64,000 nucleotides of DNA from Zhongshania sp. R06B22 (GCF_040892595.1 NZ_JBFRYB010000001.1:3286001-3350000), one strand, 5' to 3'. Shown: positions 17,638 through 26,869, numbered from the stretch's first letter. Notes: generated by a model not told the origin, from the sequence alone. Translations and numbers: made by a program.

Positions 17638-18867
17638 TTATGCGGCAGCCTTTCGTAGGCGCATAAGAAACAGAGGATTACCAATAATATAGCGCTTCCA
17701 CATTCTTCCTGGCTCTTGTATTAACCGCCATGTCCACTCCATACCCAGCTCACGCAACCAAATCGGCGCTCTTGAAACTTTATCTGCATAGAAGTCAAAC
17801 AAACCACCGACAGCCATCACAACAGCAACTTTTAACTTGTGACGATTTTTCATCACCCATTCTTCTTGCAATGGCTGCCCCATACCGACAAGTAGAATAT
17901 TGGCACCACTGTTGTTAATTTTTTCGATGAGGGCGTCACAATTATCTTTATCAAAGAATCCGTTGTGGGTACCGGCGCTTTGGAGCGATTTATGACGACG
18001 TAGCATCGATGCCATAGCCCCCTCGGCAATGCCTTCTTCGCCACCCAGCATATATATACTCTGCCCGTTACGTGCTAGCTGCTCACACAACAGCGGCAAC
18101 ATATCGGTTCCATTAATATTACCCTTGCGACGAATGCCCGTACGGCGGCAAGCTACTTCGATACCGCTGCCATCGGGAAAGACATAATCTACGCTATTCA
18201 ACGTAGTTCGGAAGGCGTTGTCGTCATAAGCAAGATTGAGGGTATGAGCATTTGCAAAGAAAATGCTTGTCTGGCGGCCCGCTTTGATGTCTCCATCAAT
18301 GTGGTTTAGCGCACTATCCATACTGACATTCTTGATATTTACACCAAAAATTTGAAATTCCTCGGCGTCGCGCAGTTCCGTATTGGAGCTGTAAAGCATA
18401 CCTGCCAATAAAGACTTTATAACAATCGCAAGATCTGTCTTTAAACTAGCTTTACTCGAGTATTCCCTGTTGCATGCAGCCTCATCGATAAAATCCAGCC
18501 CAGAGATACGACGTAACTCAAATAAGGAGAACATACCCGGCAAGGACTCATCGGCACTAGGTGACGGCGCATGGCCGATGGCTGTAATACGATGACCTAC
18601 AAGAGCAAAATCACCACGAATAACATTCAAAAGTAACAGTACTCGACTGAGAGTTGCTCGCCCACGAAGTGAGTATGTTTTGACAGGCAACTTCGAGGCA
18701 CCACGTAAATTATGCACATCCAACACTTTTCGACGATACAAGTGCTGAAGAAGAATATGCGCTAAGATTAACGGGCATAATGATAGAACGGTGATCGCAG
18801 CAATAATCCGATCACCGATACGGTTGCTAACTCTCACTGGTGTTGATAATTTTTCTGATGTGAACAT
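17638..18867 (-). CDS. WecG/TagA/CpsF-type glycosyltransferase fused to a degenerate sugar-transferase domain
   Basis: About 409 residues in two parts. Residues 1-150 look like a decayed bacterial sugar transferase: a membrane segment (IIAAITVLSLCPLILAHIL), then LLLLNVIRGDFALVGHRI, which lines up with LINVLRGEMSLIGPRP of the intact enzyme at 8586 but lacks the preceding DELPQ motif. Residues 160-409 form a full GT26 domain: FFANAHTLNLAY, VFPDGSGIEVACRRTG, NGTDMLPLLC, YMLGGEEG, ILLVGMGQPLQEEWV and RLIQEPGRMWKRY. GT26 enzymes add the second sugar (e.g. ManNAc or Glc-type) to a lipid-linked sugar. The ATG at 18867 follows AGGAG, better than a start at 18915. Confidence 0.88.
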   Translation of the reverse strand: MFTSEKLSTPVRVSNRIGDRIIAAITVLSLCPLILAHILLQHLYRRKVLDVHNLRGASKLPVKTYSLRGRATLSRVLLLLNVIRGDFALVGHRITAIGHAPSPSADESLPGMFSLFELRRISGLDFIDEAACNREYSSKASLKTDLAIVIKSLLAGMLYSSNTELRDAEEFQIFGVNIKNVSMDSALNHIDGDIKAGRQTSIFFANAHTLNLAYDDNAFRTTLNSVDYVFPDGSGIEVACRRTGIRRKGNINGTDMLPLLCEQLARNGQSIYMLGGEEGIAEGAMASMLRRHKSLQSAGTHNGFFDKDNCDALIEKINNSGANILLVGMGQPLQEEWVMKNRHKLKVAVVMAVGGLFDFYADKVSRAPIWLRELGMEWTWRLIQEPGRMWKRYIIGNPLFLMRLRKAAA

Positions 18868-18899
18868 GGCTGCTCTCCTGTTTGTATGGAGGGTGTATC

Positions 18900-18914
18900 G
18901 CAACCGATGTGCCA
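18900..18914 (-). promoter_or_regulatory. Consensus sigma-54 promoter of the GT26 fusion gene
   Basis: On the minus strand TGGCAC-ATCGG-TTGC matches the consensus at all conserved positions. It lies 32 bp before the chosen ATG. The earlier possible start at 18915 would place this promoter inside the coding region, which supports the start at 18867. Confidence 0.85.
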
Positions 18915-19010
18915 CAAACGCTTAAGAATATAAGCGCATGATATATATAGTCTTTTTATGATTTTATCGATTTTTTAAATATGTAAAAAGAAAATAAATC
19001 GCGGTATGAT

Positions 19011-19023
19011 TTGCAAATTGCAA
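19011..19023. promoter_or_regulatory. LuxO-type activator site between GT26 fusion and histidine kinase
   Basis: TTGCA-AAT-TGCAA is a perfect match, with an extended palindrome TTTGCAA-A-TTGCAAA (19010-19024). It lies 96 bp upstream of the GT26 -24 element. Just after it, 19025-19052 forms an imperfect hairpin (AGCGGC...GCCGCT) followed by AAATTTTT in the leader of the kinase gene. Confidence 0.65.
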
Positions 19024-19078
19024 AGCGGCCTGCAACATCAAGGCATGCCGCTAAATTTTTAAATGAGGTTCTGCCGCA

Positions 19079-21601
19079 TTGATCGAATCGCAGCAACATA
19101 AACAAAAAACCAATTCGGCTAGTGTTTGGGAGTACGCTTTCACCCGCACAGGAGCCACGATACTCTCAATGATTCTGTTCGCGGGTTTAATTTGGACAGC
19201 AGGGTTTCTCGAGGCCCAACAGACAAGTAGGGTACGCAGTGAACAAGAAAACGAGCTACTTAGAGAGCTTTCAATCTTAAGGGCTAATCTAGAGTCCGCC
19301 TTAAACGCCAAGCTCTATCTCGTTCAGGGCCTAAGTGCAATGGTCCACGCAAACCCCAATTTTAATGAGGAAACTTTTCAAAAATTCGCCAGTGAGTTGG
19401 GCGACGGCGTACGATCTGTTAAAAGCTTACAGCTCGCACCTGACGGCGTTGTGACCCATGTCTGGCCCAAAATGCAAAACGAGGACGCAATTGGACATGA
19501 CCTATTAGCCGACCCAGAGCGTCGTGACGCAGCTGAGAAAGCAATAATTGCCAAAGGTATATGGCTTGCCGGCCCGCTGCACTTAATTCAGGGAGGCGAG
19601 GCTCTGATTGGCAGATTGCCGGTTTTCCTAGAGCGAAACGGACAAGATTTCTTTTGGGGCTTCGCTTCAATCCTACTAGACTTCCCCTCCCTGCTTAAAG
19701 AGGTTGGCATAAGCGAGTTTGCCGCAAAGAATCAGCTTGCTATTCGCGGGCGCAATGGCACAGGGGAAAAGGGTGCGGTTTTCTTCGGTAATGCATCGAT
19801 CTTCACTACGGATGCATTGCTTAGTAACATTCAATTGCCGGCCGGAAGTTGGCAGCTAGCTACCTTACCAAGGATGGGGTGGACTAATACTTGGCCTGAT
19901 CTCTCTCGCAATAGACAAATCGCTTTTTTTGCATCGATGTTGGTCGCTTTAATAGGGTATTCACTTCTGCGGCTACCGAGCATATTACAGCGCTCAATAA
20001 GTCGAGCTACTGAAGCACTTAGCAAAAGTGAACGGCAATTTCGTGACGCGATCGAAGCCCTTCCCGACGGTTTCGCCATCTTCGAATCTGATCGACGACT
20101 CGCGGTAGTCAATGCGCAACTGCAAAGCCATTATCACACCGTTGATCCAAATCTAGGCATCGGGGATCACTATGAAGATCTTTGGCATGCTGAAATCCGA
20201 GCCGGTCGATATTTGTTTGAAAACAAGGCTAAGGAAGATGAGTTTCTTCAAGAACAACTCACTCAAGCGACTCGAAAGGAGTTTTCTACTTCGCGGCAGT
20301 TGAAATGTACTGACGGCAGCTGGCTTCAAATATCAGAAAGCCCTATGCGCGACGGCGGAGTTGTTGCCTATTACCGAGATATATCCGAGCTCATTAAGAA
20401 AGAACAACAATTAACAGATGAGAAAATACGCGCTGAAACGGCGAATAGAACTAAAACCGATTTCCTTGCAACTATAAGTCACGAATTACGTACGCCACTA
20501 AATGCTGTACTGGGATTATTAGGACTAATGACGGAGGATAAAAACCTAAATACAGAACAAAGGGAGTTTATTACAACCGCTTATTCCTCTGCAAAGCACC
20601 TACTGAGTCTGCTAAATGAGATTTTAGATATAAGTAAAATGGAAGCAGATAAACTAGAGTTTGAGGAGGAAAGCTTTAGCCTCCACGAAACCCTCGATAA
20701 TGCCATAAATTTATTGAGGGGTAACGCAACGCAAAAATCATTGATACTGGCACAAGAAATTGACTCGCAATTACAGACACTCGTAGTCGGTGATCAAGGG
20801 CGTATTCGCCAAATAGTATTAAACTTACTCGGCAATGCCATAAAGTTCACCGATAGAGGTCGCGTACAACTTAATGCTCGCTGTACAGAAAAAAACGCCG
20901 AATCGCTTAGTATTGAGATTGAAGTTATAGACACCGGAATCGGCTTCGATCCAGAAATCGCAACCGAAATATTTGAGCCCTTTGCTCAAGTTGATAGCAG
21001 CGCGATCAGACGTTTTTCCGGAACGGGCTTGGGCCTCGCCATCTGCAAGCGTTTGGTTGAAAAAATGGAAGGAGAAATATGGGCCGATAGTTCGCCGGAA
21101 GTCGGCTCAGTGTTTACTGTCCGCTTCACGCTACCGATTGCGGAATCGCAGGCACAAATAAGCGAGATAACGCACGACAAGGAAATCAAGATTACGCCGC
21201 GTGACCTAGGCTGGCGAACCATGCGTGTACTGCTCGCAGAGGACAATGCAACAAATCGAATGGTTATTCAGGCGATGCTACAGAACAGCGGTTATCATAT
21301 TGATATAGCACACAATGGCTTAGAAGCTATAAAGATAGCAACAGAGCTAGCGTTTGATCTCATCCTCATGGATATTCAAATGCCCGAAATGGATGGCCTT
21401 ACCGCGACCAGAGTCCTTCGCAGCAATCACAGATTTTCTGATATCCCCATTATCGGTCTCAGTGCCAACGCAATGCCTGGTTCTAAAGAAGAAATGCTGT
21501 CAGCTGGTATGACTAGCTATTTAACGAAACCCGTAGAAAAGCGACAGCTATTAAGCACCATGAAAAGTTGTTTACAATCACCCCCGTCACTGCAGAGCTA
21601 A
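19079..21601 (+). CDS. CHASE-domain hybrid histidine kinase
   Basis: An 840-residue membrane sensor. Membrane segments near residues 28-48 and 280-300 flank a periplasmic CHASE domain (LYLVQGLSAMVHANPNF ... GPLHLIQGGEALIGRLPVF). A PAS-like domain follows (about 325-440). The HisKA box ISHELRTPLNAV has its His near 468, then ATPase motifs (NLLGNAIKFTDRG, DTGIGF, GTGLGLAICKRL) and a C-terminal receiver with phospho-Asp near 763 (LMDIQMPEMDG). There is no HPt, so phosphate would pass to a separate HPt protein, possibly that at 24633. It starts at a TTG preceded by GAGG. CHASE ligands are small extracellular molecules; this one is unknown. Confidence 0.93.
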   Translation: MIESQQHKQKTNSASVWEYAFTRTGATILSMILFAGLIWTAGFLEAQQTSRVRSEQENELLRELSILRANLESALNAKLYLVQGLSAMVHANPNFNEETFQKFASELGDGVRSVKSLQLAPDGVVTHVWPKMQNEDAIGHDLLADPERRDAAEKAIIAKGIWLAGPLHLIQGGEALIGRLPVFLERNGQDFFWGFASILLDFPSLLKEVGISEFAAKNQLAIRGRNGTGEKGAVFFGNASIFTTDALLSNIQLPAGSWQLATLPRMGWTNTWPDLSRNRQIAFFASMLVALIGYSLLRLPSILQRSISRATEALSKSERQFRDAIEALPDGFAIFESDRRLAVVNAQLQSHYHTVDPNLGIGDHYEDLWHAEIRAGRYLFENKAKEDEFLQEQLTQATRKEFSTSRQLKCTDGSWLQISESPMRDGGVVAYYRDISELIKKEQQLTDEKIRAETANRTKTDFLATISHELRTPLNAVLGLLGLMTEDKNLNTEQREFITTAYSSAKHLLSLLNEILDISKMEADKLEFEEESFSLHETLDNAINLLRGNATQKSLILAQEIDSQLQTLVVGDQGRIRQIVLNLLGNAIKFTDRGRVQLNARCTEKNAESLSIEIEVIDTGIGFDPEIATEIFEPFAQVDSSAIRRFSGTGLGLAICKRLVEKMEGEIWADSSPEVGSVFTVRFTLPIAESQAQISEITHDKEIKITPRDLGWRTMRVLLAEDNATNRMVIQAMLQNSGYHIDIAHNGLEAIKIATELAFDLILMDIQMPEMDGLTATRVLRSNHRFSDIPIIGLSANAMPGSKEEMLSAGMTSYLTKPVEKRQLLSTMKSCLQSPPSLQS

Positions 21602-21634
21602 CGAGGGATATACCTTTGGGAATATTGAAATATT

Positions 21635-24310
21635 TCACCCTTGCAATGCCGCAATAAAATCTTTGAGCGCTTTTACGCCAGATTCAATTACCCCCCCCGC
21701 ACTAGCGAGGAGATCTTTTAACTGAGCATCATCTTTTACTCCAGCGGCAATCTCTAGCCGTAGACAAAATTGTTGCATCACAGTCACACCACAGTAACTG
21801 CAACTACCTCTACAAGCATGGGCTAAATCATGGAGTTTAGGATAATCAATATCTTTGAAATCGATTTGTCTTATTTCATGATTAAATTTATTCAATTCAT
21901 CAATTACCATCTGCATAATCATCTTAACCGCTTCCTCAGATGTATCCTTGAGCAACTGATTTACAACATCTCCATCTAAACTTACCGTCATCGAAAGTTC
22001 GTCTAACCCAGACGATTTATGTACAAGCGGCTGGCCTGTGTTATCTCCAAGCCAACGATTCATACAAGTCAGTAACTCATCACGATTAACCGGTTTAGCT
22101 AGGAAATCATTCATTCCCGCATCTCTACATCTTGTCTTATCACTGTCGAATGCATTAGCCGTCATAGCAACAATCGGAATGGAAGCCACGCCAGAATCCA
22201 ATTCGCGAATTATTTTTGTCGCCTGTAATCCATCAAGTACTGGCATTCTTAAATCCATTAGCACCAAACTATAAGTACCTCCTTTCACCGCAAGTACCGC
22301 CGCCTCTCCATTGTTTACAATATCTAATTGATAGCCCGCACGATTCAACATAGTTTTAGCAACAAGCTGATTAGCTTCATTGTCTTCAGCAAGAAGTATT
22401 TTTGGATTAGATACATTTATTTCAGAGGAAGAAACTGGAGATAATAATTTAGCGTGCTGATCGGGATACATTAAGCGATTTACGAAGGCGCTTGGGCGAA
22501 ACGGGCGGCTTAGCAATGACTGATAGCCAGCTTGACCAACTAAGAGTGTATCTGCTGCAGACAAATTCCTACCGTAAAGAATGGTCTGTCTACTTGCTAC
22601 TCCGAAGTCTGCAAGAGTGTTAAGGCAAGACTGCAGTGATCCAACACTAGCTAGATCAATAATTAGCAAGATATCATCCCCAAGAATACTGGGAATTGCT
22701 TCTAGATCGCTCACATTTCCACAAGACAAGCCTAGATAACTTGCCTGATCCTCTACTGTTGCCTGTAAACGTTCATTTCTACTACATAGAAAAATTGATC
22801 GGCTGTCACTTTTTGCCATACTCAATGAAGGAGACATAGTACTACTAACATCAACAGGAATGATGACTCGGGCTAAACAACCTTGGCCACTATCACTTTC
22901 AATACTAATATGACCGTTTAAGTTCTCCGCCAACTTACGGCAAATCGCTAATCCAAGACCTGTACCGCCATACTGGGTACTGTCACTGCTATCTACCTGA
23001 GAAAACTCTTTGAATAACTCGTTTTGCCTGTCTTTTGGTATACCAATACCTGTGTCCGCGACCTCAAAAAGCAAATCCGCATGATGGTTTTCGGTCTCTA
23101 TATGGTGGCAAGTAACCTTTAAGCTTACTCCTCCCGCATCCGTAAATTTCACTGCGTTATCAAGCAAATTGGTAAGTATCCGCCGAATAAAACCTTGATC
23201 CGTTGCAATCTCGGCGGGAATAGTAGGATCGAAACAAACTGAAATATCTATATCTTTGCTAGCAGCACGAATCGCAATAACTTCCACTACTTGCTCACAT
23301 AGTTCAAGTAAATTAAAGCGACTGACACTAACATTAAGCTGCCCCGCTTCAATCTTTGAAAAATCGAGAATATCCTCAATGATTCCAAGCAGTCCCTGCC
23401 CCGCACTTAAGGAGGTTTGCATCAATGTACGTTGCTCGTTGTTTTCCGCACTATCTAGTAAAAGATCTATACAGCCAATGATGGCATTTAGGGGCGAGCG
23501 AATTTCATGACTCATATGTGCAAGGAAGCTTGATTTGGACTTATTACTCGCCTCAGCGATTCTGCGAGCTTTTTCAAGAGCTTCTTCTTTACTTCGGCGT
23601 TCACTGATATCCCTAATTGTGGCAGTGAAAAATATTTCCCCCTCATGCGGCACGGTCGGCGCAATTGTCAACTCACATGGAAACAAACTGCCATCACGAC
23701 GAGCAGCGTCAACCTCCACCCGGGTATTGATTACCGGCCCTGTGCCACTGACATGGAATCGAACCATTCCATCATGGTGCGCCTGACGTAAATCCTTTGG
23801 AATCACTATATCTGCGACATTCTGCCCGATAACTTCGTCCCTAGGATAGCCGAAGAGTATCTCTGCCGAACGACTAAATTCTAGAATTATGCTGTTGCCA
23901 TCGATGGTAATTATGGCATCGAGACTAGACTCATATAGGGAATGAGATAAAAATTCAAATCTCTTCTCACGCTTATAAATATGTCTCAAACCAATATCGT
24001 CTGGATAAATTAATAGTTTATAAGCTAGAGCATCACCTGAATAATGACGTACATTAAAGATTAATTCTTTATCATCTAAACGCGCTGGAAAACTAACCGA
24101 ACTACCTTCAACTAAATCCGATTCGCGAACAATCAGCGCCAGTAACCCAGGAAAAATGGAGTCAATATCATCACCTGTTTCTAGGGCAGCTAAACTCGAC
24201 AGCGTATTTTGAGCAGGCATTTCTATGTCTAAAATGTTGCCACTAAGATTCATGACGAAGCCGGCGCATACTTGCAAACCAGCAAACCCATTTAACTCAC
24301 CTTCTGACAT
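21635..24310 (-). CDS. PAS-containing hybrid histidine kinase with receiver and HPt
   Basis: An 891-residue cytoplasmic sensor without membrane segments. In order: an N-terminal sensory region, a PAS domain (YESSLDAIITIDGNS... about 150-250), HisKA (HMSHEIRSPLNA, His near 266), the ATPase domain (LLDNAVKFTDAGG, DTGIGIPKD, GTGLGLAICRKL), a receiver-like segment about 515-620 with no recognisable phospho-site, a canonical receiver (LMDLRMPVLDG, Asp near 685) and an HPt domain with its His near 828 (LAHACRGSCSYCG). It therefore holds a full His-Asp-His relay. GGGGAGGAG precedes the ATG. Its stop faces the other kinase's stop 33 bp away, and it diverges from the REC-HPt gene. Confidence 0.92.
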   Translation of the reverse strand: MSEGELNGFAGLQVCAGFVMNLSGNILDIEMPAQNTLSSLAALETGDDIDSIFPGLLALIVRESDLVEGSSVSFPARLDDKELIFNVRHYSGDALAYKLLIYPDDIGLRHIYKREKRFEFLSHSLYESSLDAIITIDGNSIILEFSRSAEILFGYPRDEVIGQNVADIVIPKDLRQAHHDGMVRFHVSGTGPVINTRVEVDAARRDGSLFPCELTIAPTVPHEGEIFFTATIRDISERRSKEEALEKARRIAEASNKSKSSFLAHMSHEIRSPLNAIIGCIDLLLDSAENNEQRTLMQTSLSAGQGLLGIIEDILDFSKIEAGQLNVSVSRFNLLELCEQVVEVIAIRAASKDIDISVCFDPTIPAEIATDQGFIRRILTNLLDNAVKFTDAGGVSLKVTCHHIETENHHADLLFEVADTGIGIPKDRQNELFKEFSQVDSSDSTQYGGTGLGLAICRKLAENLNGHISIESDSGQGCLARVIIPVDVSSTMSPSLSMAKSDSRSIFLCSRNERLQATVEDQASYLGLSCGNVSDLEAIPSILGDDILLIIDLASVGSLQSCLNTLADFGVASRQTILYGRNLSAADTLLVGQAGYQSLLSRPFRPSAFVNRLMYPDQHAKLLSPVSSSEINVSNPKILLAEDNEANQLVAKTMLNRAGYQLDIVNNGEAAVLAVKGGTYSLVLMDLRMPVLDGLQATKIIRELDSGVASIPIVAMTANAFDSDKTRCRDAGMNDFLAKPVNRDELLTCMNRWLGDNTGQPLVHKSSGLDELSMTVSLDGDVVNQLLKDTSEEAVKMIMQMVIDELNKFNHEIRQIDFKDIDYPKLHDLAHACRGSCSYCGVTVMQQFCLRLEIAAGVKDDAQLKDLLASAGGVIESGVKALKDFIAALQG

Positions 24311-24425
24311 ACGAATCGCTCCTCCCCATAGATTTCTACTGCTTGAGCTAGTATTTGTTACCGGCGGCGAAGCGTCAATTCAGACTTAGTCGATTCACAA
24401 ACCAGCCAGATTAATGCAAATTGCT

Positions 24426-24438
24426 TTGCAATTTGCAA
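24426..24438. promoter_or_regulatory. LuxO-type activator site upstream of the REC-HPt/luxO-like operon
   Basis: TTGCA-ATT-TGCAA is a perfect match. It overlaps a larger inverted repeat, GCAAATTGC-TTT-GCAATTTGC (24416-24436). It sits 96 bp before the -24 element, the same distance as at the GT26 promoter. Confidence 0.65.
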
Positions 24439-24534
24439 TACATCTTATATGCTCATCACCATGCTTTATTAAAAATAAGACGCAAAACAGAAAAAATACC
24501 TTTGATAGCAATAGTTTAGTGTATTTTTCGCTGC

Positions 24535-24549
24535 TGGTTCCAAATTTGC
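24535..24549 (+). promoter_or_regulatory. Possible sigma-54 promoter of the REC-HPt/luxO-like operon
   Basis: TGGTTC-CAAAT-TTGC has a perfect -12 element and the correct GG-N10-GC spacing, but two mismatches in the -24 element. It is weaker than the EPS promoters. It lies 83 bp before the start codon. Its exact spacing to the activator-type site is the main support. Confidence 0.5.
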
Positions 24550-24632
24550 TTTGCTTATTCGCTATTACCTTCCGAGCAAGCCATTCGCCTACTCGGTGTT
24601 ATATCGAAACACAATCTAATAGGAGCGAACAC

Positions 24633-25406
24633 ATGACACTGGCCAAGCCCCATGCGCTGGTAATATTGTTAGCAGACGACAGCCTACCGGGGCTGATGAC
24701 GGTGAAAATCACTCTTGAAAAAATGGGGCATACTTGCGTCACCGCAACAGACGGTAGCCAGGCTTTAACAATGGCAGCGCAACACCACTACGACGTCATC
24801 TTTCTCGACGAGCAAATGCCAGGCTTGCATGGATCTACAATATGCAGTCAGTTGCGACATGAACCTGGCCCCAATCAACATAGCCGAATCATCTCCCTCA
24901 GTGGGGAAAACAATAGTACCCAGTTGGAAAAAATATCCGAAGCTGGATTCGACGAATTGTTGCACAAACCGGTCACTCGGGAGGTTTTAGAGCAATGCCT
25001 GGGCGACAACACTAAGGTTAAAACCGGTTCGCAACCACCGGCAGCAGTCAGTAAAAACAGATTACTGAACGAATCGAGCCTAGGTGAGCTTACGGTCGAC
25101 CTTGGCCTTAGCACTACATTACATCTACTAAAGCTGTTTAACACAGAGTTACAGGCGATGATTGACAGGCTCGCTGGTGCTTCAAAAAATAATGACGAAA
25201 AAGAGATTCTAGCTGTCGCTCATATTTTAAAGAACTCCGCCAAATTATATGGCGCTGACTTATTAGCGGCCGAAGCACAAAGCTTAAATGAAACAACTAA
25301 GACCGACCTGAACAGCATATTACTAGAAGGACGTCTGCTAGAGCTGCGTTGTTCACAATCACAAGCGGCCGTAACACAGTATATATTTGAAAACTCGCCA
25401 AAATAA
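24633..25406 (+). CDS. REC-HPt phosphotransfer protein
   Basis: About 257 residues. A receiver domain (about 8-125; acidic ADDS, phospho-Asp near 57 in IFLDEQMPGLHG, conserved Lys in LLHKPV) is followed by a linker and an HPt domain (about 150-240) with the phospho-His near 196 in VAHILKNSAKLYG. Proteins of this kind pass phosphate between hybrid kinases and a final response regulator. The neighbour 20 bp downstream is LuxO-like, so this could play the role of Vibrio LuxU (inference). The ATG at 24633 has AGGAG 7 bp before it; an upstream frame from 24414 lacks such a signal. Confidence 0.88.
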   Translation: MTLAKPHALVILLADDSLPGLMTVKITLEKMGHTCVTATDGSQALTMAAQHHYDVIFLDEQMPGLHGSTICSQLRHEPGPNQHSRIISLSGENNSTQLEKISEAGFDELLHKPVTREVLEQCLGDNTKVKTGSQPPAAVSKNRLLNESSLGELTVDLGLSTTLHLLKLFNTELQAMIDRLAGASKNNDEKEILAVAHILKNSAKLYGADLLAAEAQSLNETTKTDLNSILLEGRLLELRCSQSQAAVTQYIFENSPK

Positions 25407-25426
25407 ATCGACTTAAGGCAAAAATA

Positions 25427-26869
25427 ATGGCAATCGAAACCGAAAAACTCGTCTATGTTGTTGAGGACAGTGTTTCCAGTGGCGCACTCTACTGCAGCTA
25501 TCTTGAACAGGCCGGCTATCAAACCCGTCACTTTACCGATGGTCACTCCGCACTACTGGGAATTAAAGAACAAGTGCCCGACGTACTACTTCAAGACGTC
25601 TGCCTACCCGACATTAGTGGTTTGGAAGTCATGCGTTTTGCTAAAGAGCGCAGTGATATTCCTGTCATTATCATAACCGCTAACAGCTCAATAGAGATCG
25701 CAGTAGATGCTATGCGCCTTGGAGGTTTTGACTTCATTGAAAAGCCGTTTTCCAAAGACCGGCTAATGACCTCCGTTAAAAGCGCCTGCGAGCAAATAAG
25801 AGCAGAGCAAACTAAGCAGTTAAATCAGCCCAGGAGTGTCGCATCAAGCGGGAAACCAAAGACCGTAAGAGACCATTTTGTCGGTGATTCCGTGGAAATG
25901 GCCTCAGTTTTTCAGTTGCTAGAAAGTGCCGCACGCAGCAAAGCAAGCGTATTTGTCACTGGGGAAAGTGGCACTGGTAAAGAAGTCTGCGCGCAAGCGC
26001 TGCACAATGCTAGCGCACGCGCCGCCGGACCTTTTATCGCTATTAACTGTGCAGCAATTCCTAGCGAACTATTCGAATCAGAAATTTTCGGGCATGAAAA
26101 AGGCGCATTTAGTGGCGCGGTGTCGCAACGCATAGGCGCGGCAGAGCAAGCAAACGGCGGCACGCTATTTCTTGATGAAATTTGCGAAATGGACCTAAAT
26201 CTTCAAGCCAAACTTCTCCGTTTCTTACAAACAGCGTCCTTTCAGCGCGTTGGCGGACAAAAGTTAATGCACTCGGATATTCGCATTGTCTGTGCAACAA
26301 ATCGAGACCCCGCCAGCGATGTGGCCGAAGGTCGTTTCAGAGAAGATTTATACTACCGCTTAAATGTTATACCGGTACAACTGCCGCCATTACGGGCACG
26401 GGGCAATGATGTTGTAGTACTAGCTCAATATTTTTTGCGAGAAAAGAGCGCCGCAAACAGCAAGCATTTTGAGAGGTTTACACCAGAAGCAGAATTAATC
26501 ATAAAGAAATATAGTTGGCCCGGAAATATTCGCGAATTACAGAATGTACTCGAAAAAATAGTTGTCCTTCACGATAGCGACAAGGTCGATGAGTCTATGC
26601 TGAGTTCGCTAAATGACAACATCATCCCACTACGAAACAATAACACTGTATCTTCGGCTGCTATCGATTCAAGGAATAACCTTCAAAGCCCGCAGAGTGG
26701 TATACAAGGTTTTCAAAACATTAGACCATTGTGGCAGATAGAAAAAGAAGCCATCGAATCAGCGATTGCGCAGTGCGATGGAAATATCCCCTTAGCCGCA
26801 GCTTGTTTGGGTGTAAGTGCTTCAACAATTTACCGAAAAATAAAGGCATGGGAAAGTGGCCAGCACTAA
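25427..26869 (+). CDS. LuxO-like sigma-54-dependent response regulator
   Basis: A 480-residue NtrC-family activator. The receiver (1-120) has phospho-Asp 57 (LLQDVCLPDISG) and Lys in IEKPF. The AAA+ domain has Walker A GESGTGKE near 178, the sigma-54 contact loop, Walker B GGTLFLDEI, and the arginine-finger region GRFREDLYYRLNVIP. A Fis-type helix-turn-helix (GNIPLAAACLGVSASTIYRKI) ends it. The stretch LDEICEMDLNLQAKLLRF strongly resembles Vibrio LuxO as I recall it. The contact loop reads GAFSGA instead of the usual GAFTGA. Predicted targets are the five sigma-54 promoters in this window. Confidence 0.92.
   Translation: MAIETEKLVYVVEDSVSSGALYCSYLEQAGYQTRHFTDGHSALLGIKEQVPDVLLQDVCLPDISGLEVMRFAKERSDIPVIIITANSSIEIAVDAMRLGGFDFIEKPFSKDRLMTSVKSACEQIRAEQTKQLNQPRSVASSGKPKTVRDHFVGDSVEMASVFQLLESAARSKASVFVTGESGTGKEVCAQALHNASARAAGPFIAINCAAIPSELFESEIFGHEKGAFSGAVSQRIGAAEQANGGTLFLDEICEMDLNLQAKLLRFLQTASFQRVGGQKLMHSDIRIVCATNRDPASDVAEGRFREDLYYRLNVIPVQLPPLRARGNDVVVLAQYFLREKSAANSKHFERFTPEAELIIKKYSWPGNIRELQNVLEKIVVLHDSDKVDESMLSSLNDNIIPLRNNNTVSSAAIDSRNNLQSPQSGIQGFQNIRPLWQIEKEAIESAIAQCDGNIPLAAACLGVSASTIYRKIKAWESGQH

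Noticed and set aside
24535..24700. A Qrr-like small RNA driven by the sigma-54 promoter beside the luxO-like gene
   Set aside because: The promoter leads directly into the REC-HPt gene after about 70 nt; I see no terminator or Qrr-like conserved core in the leader.
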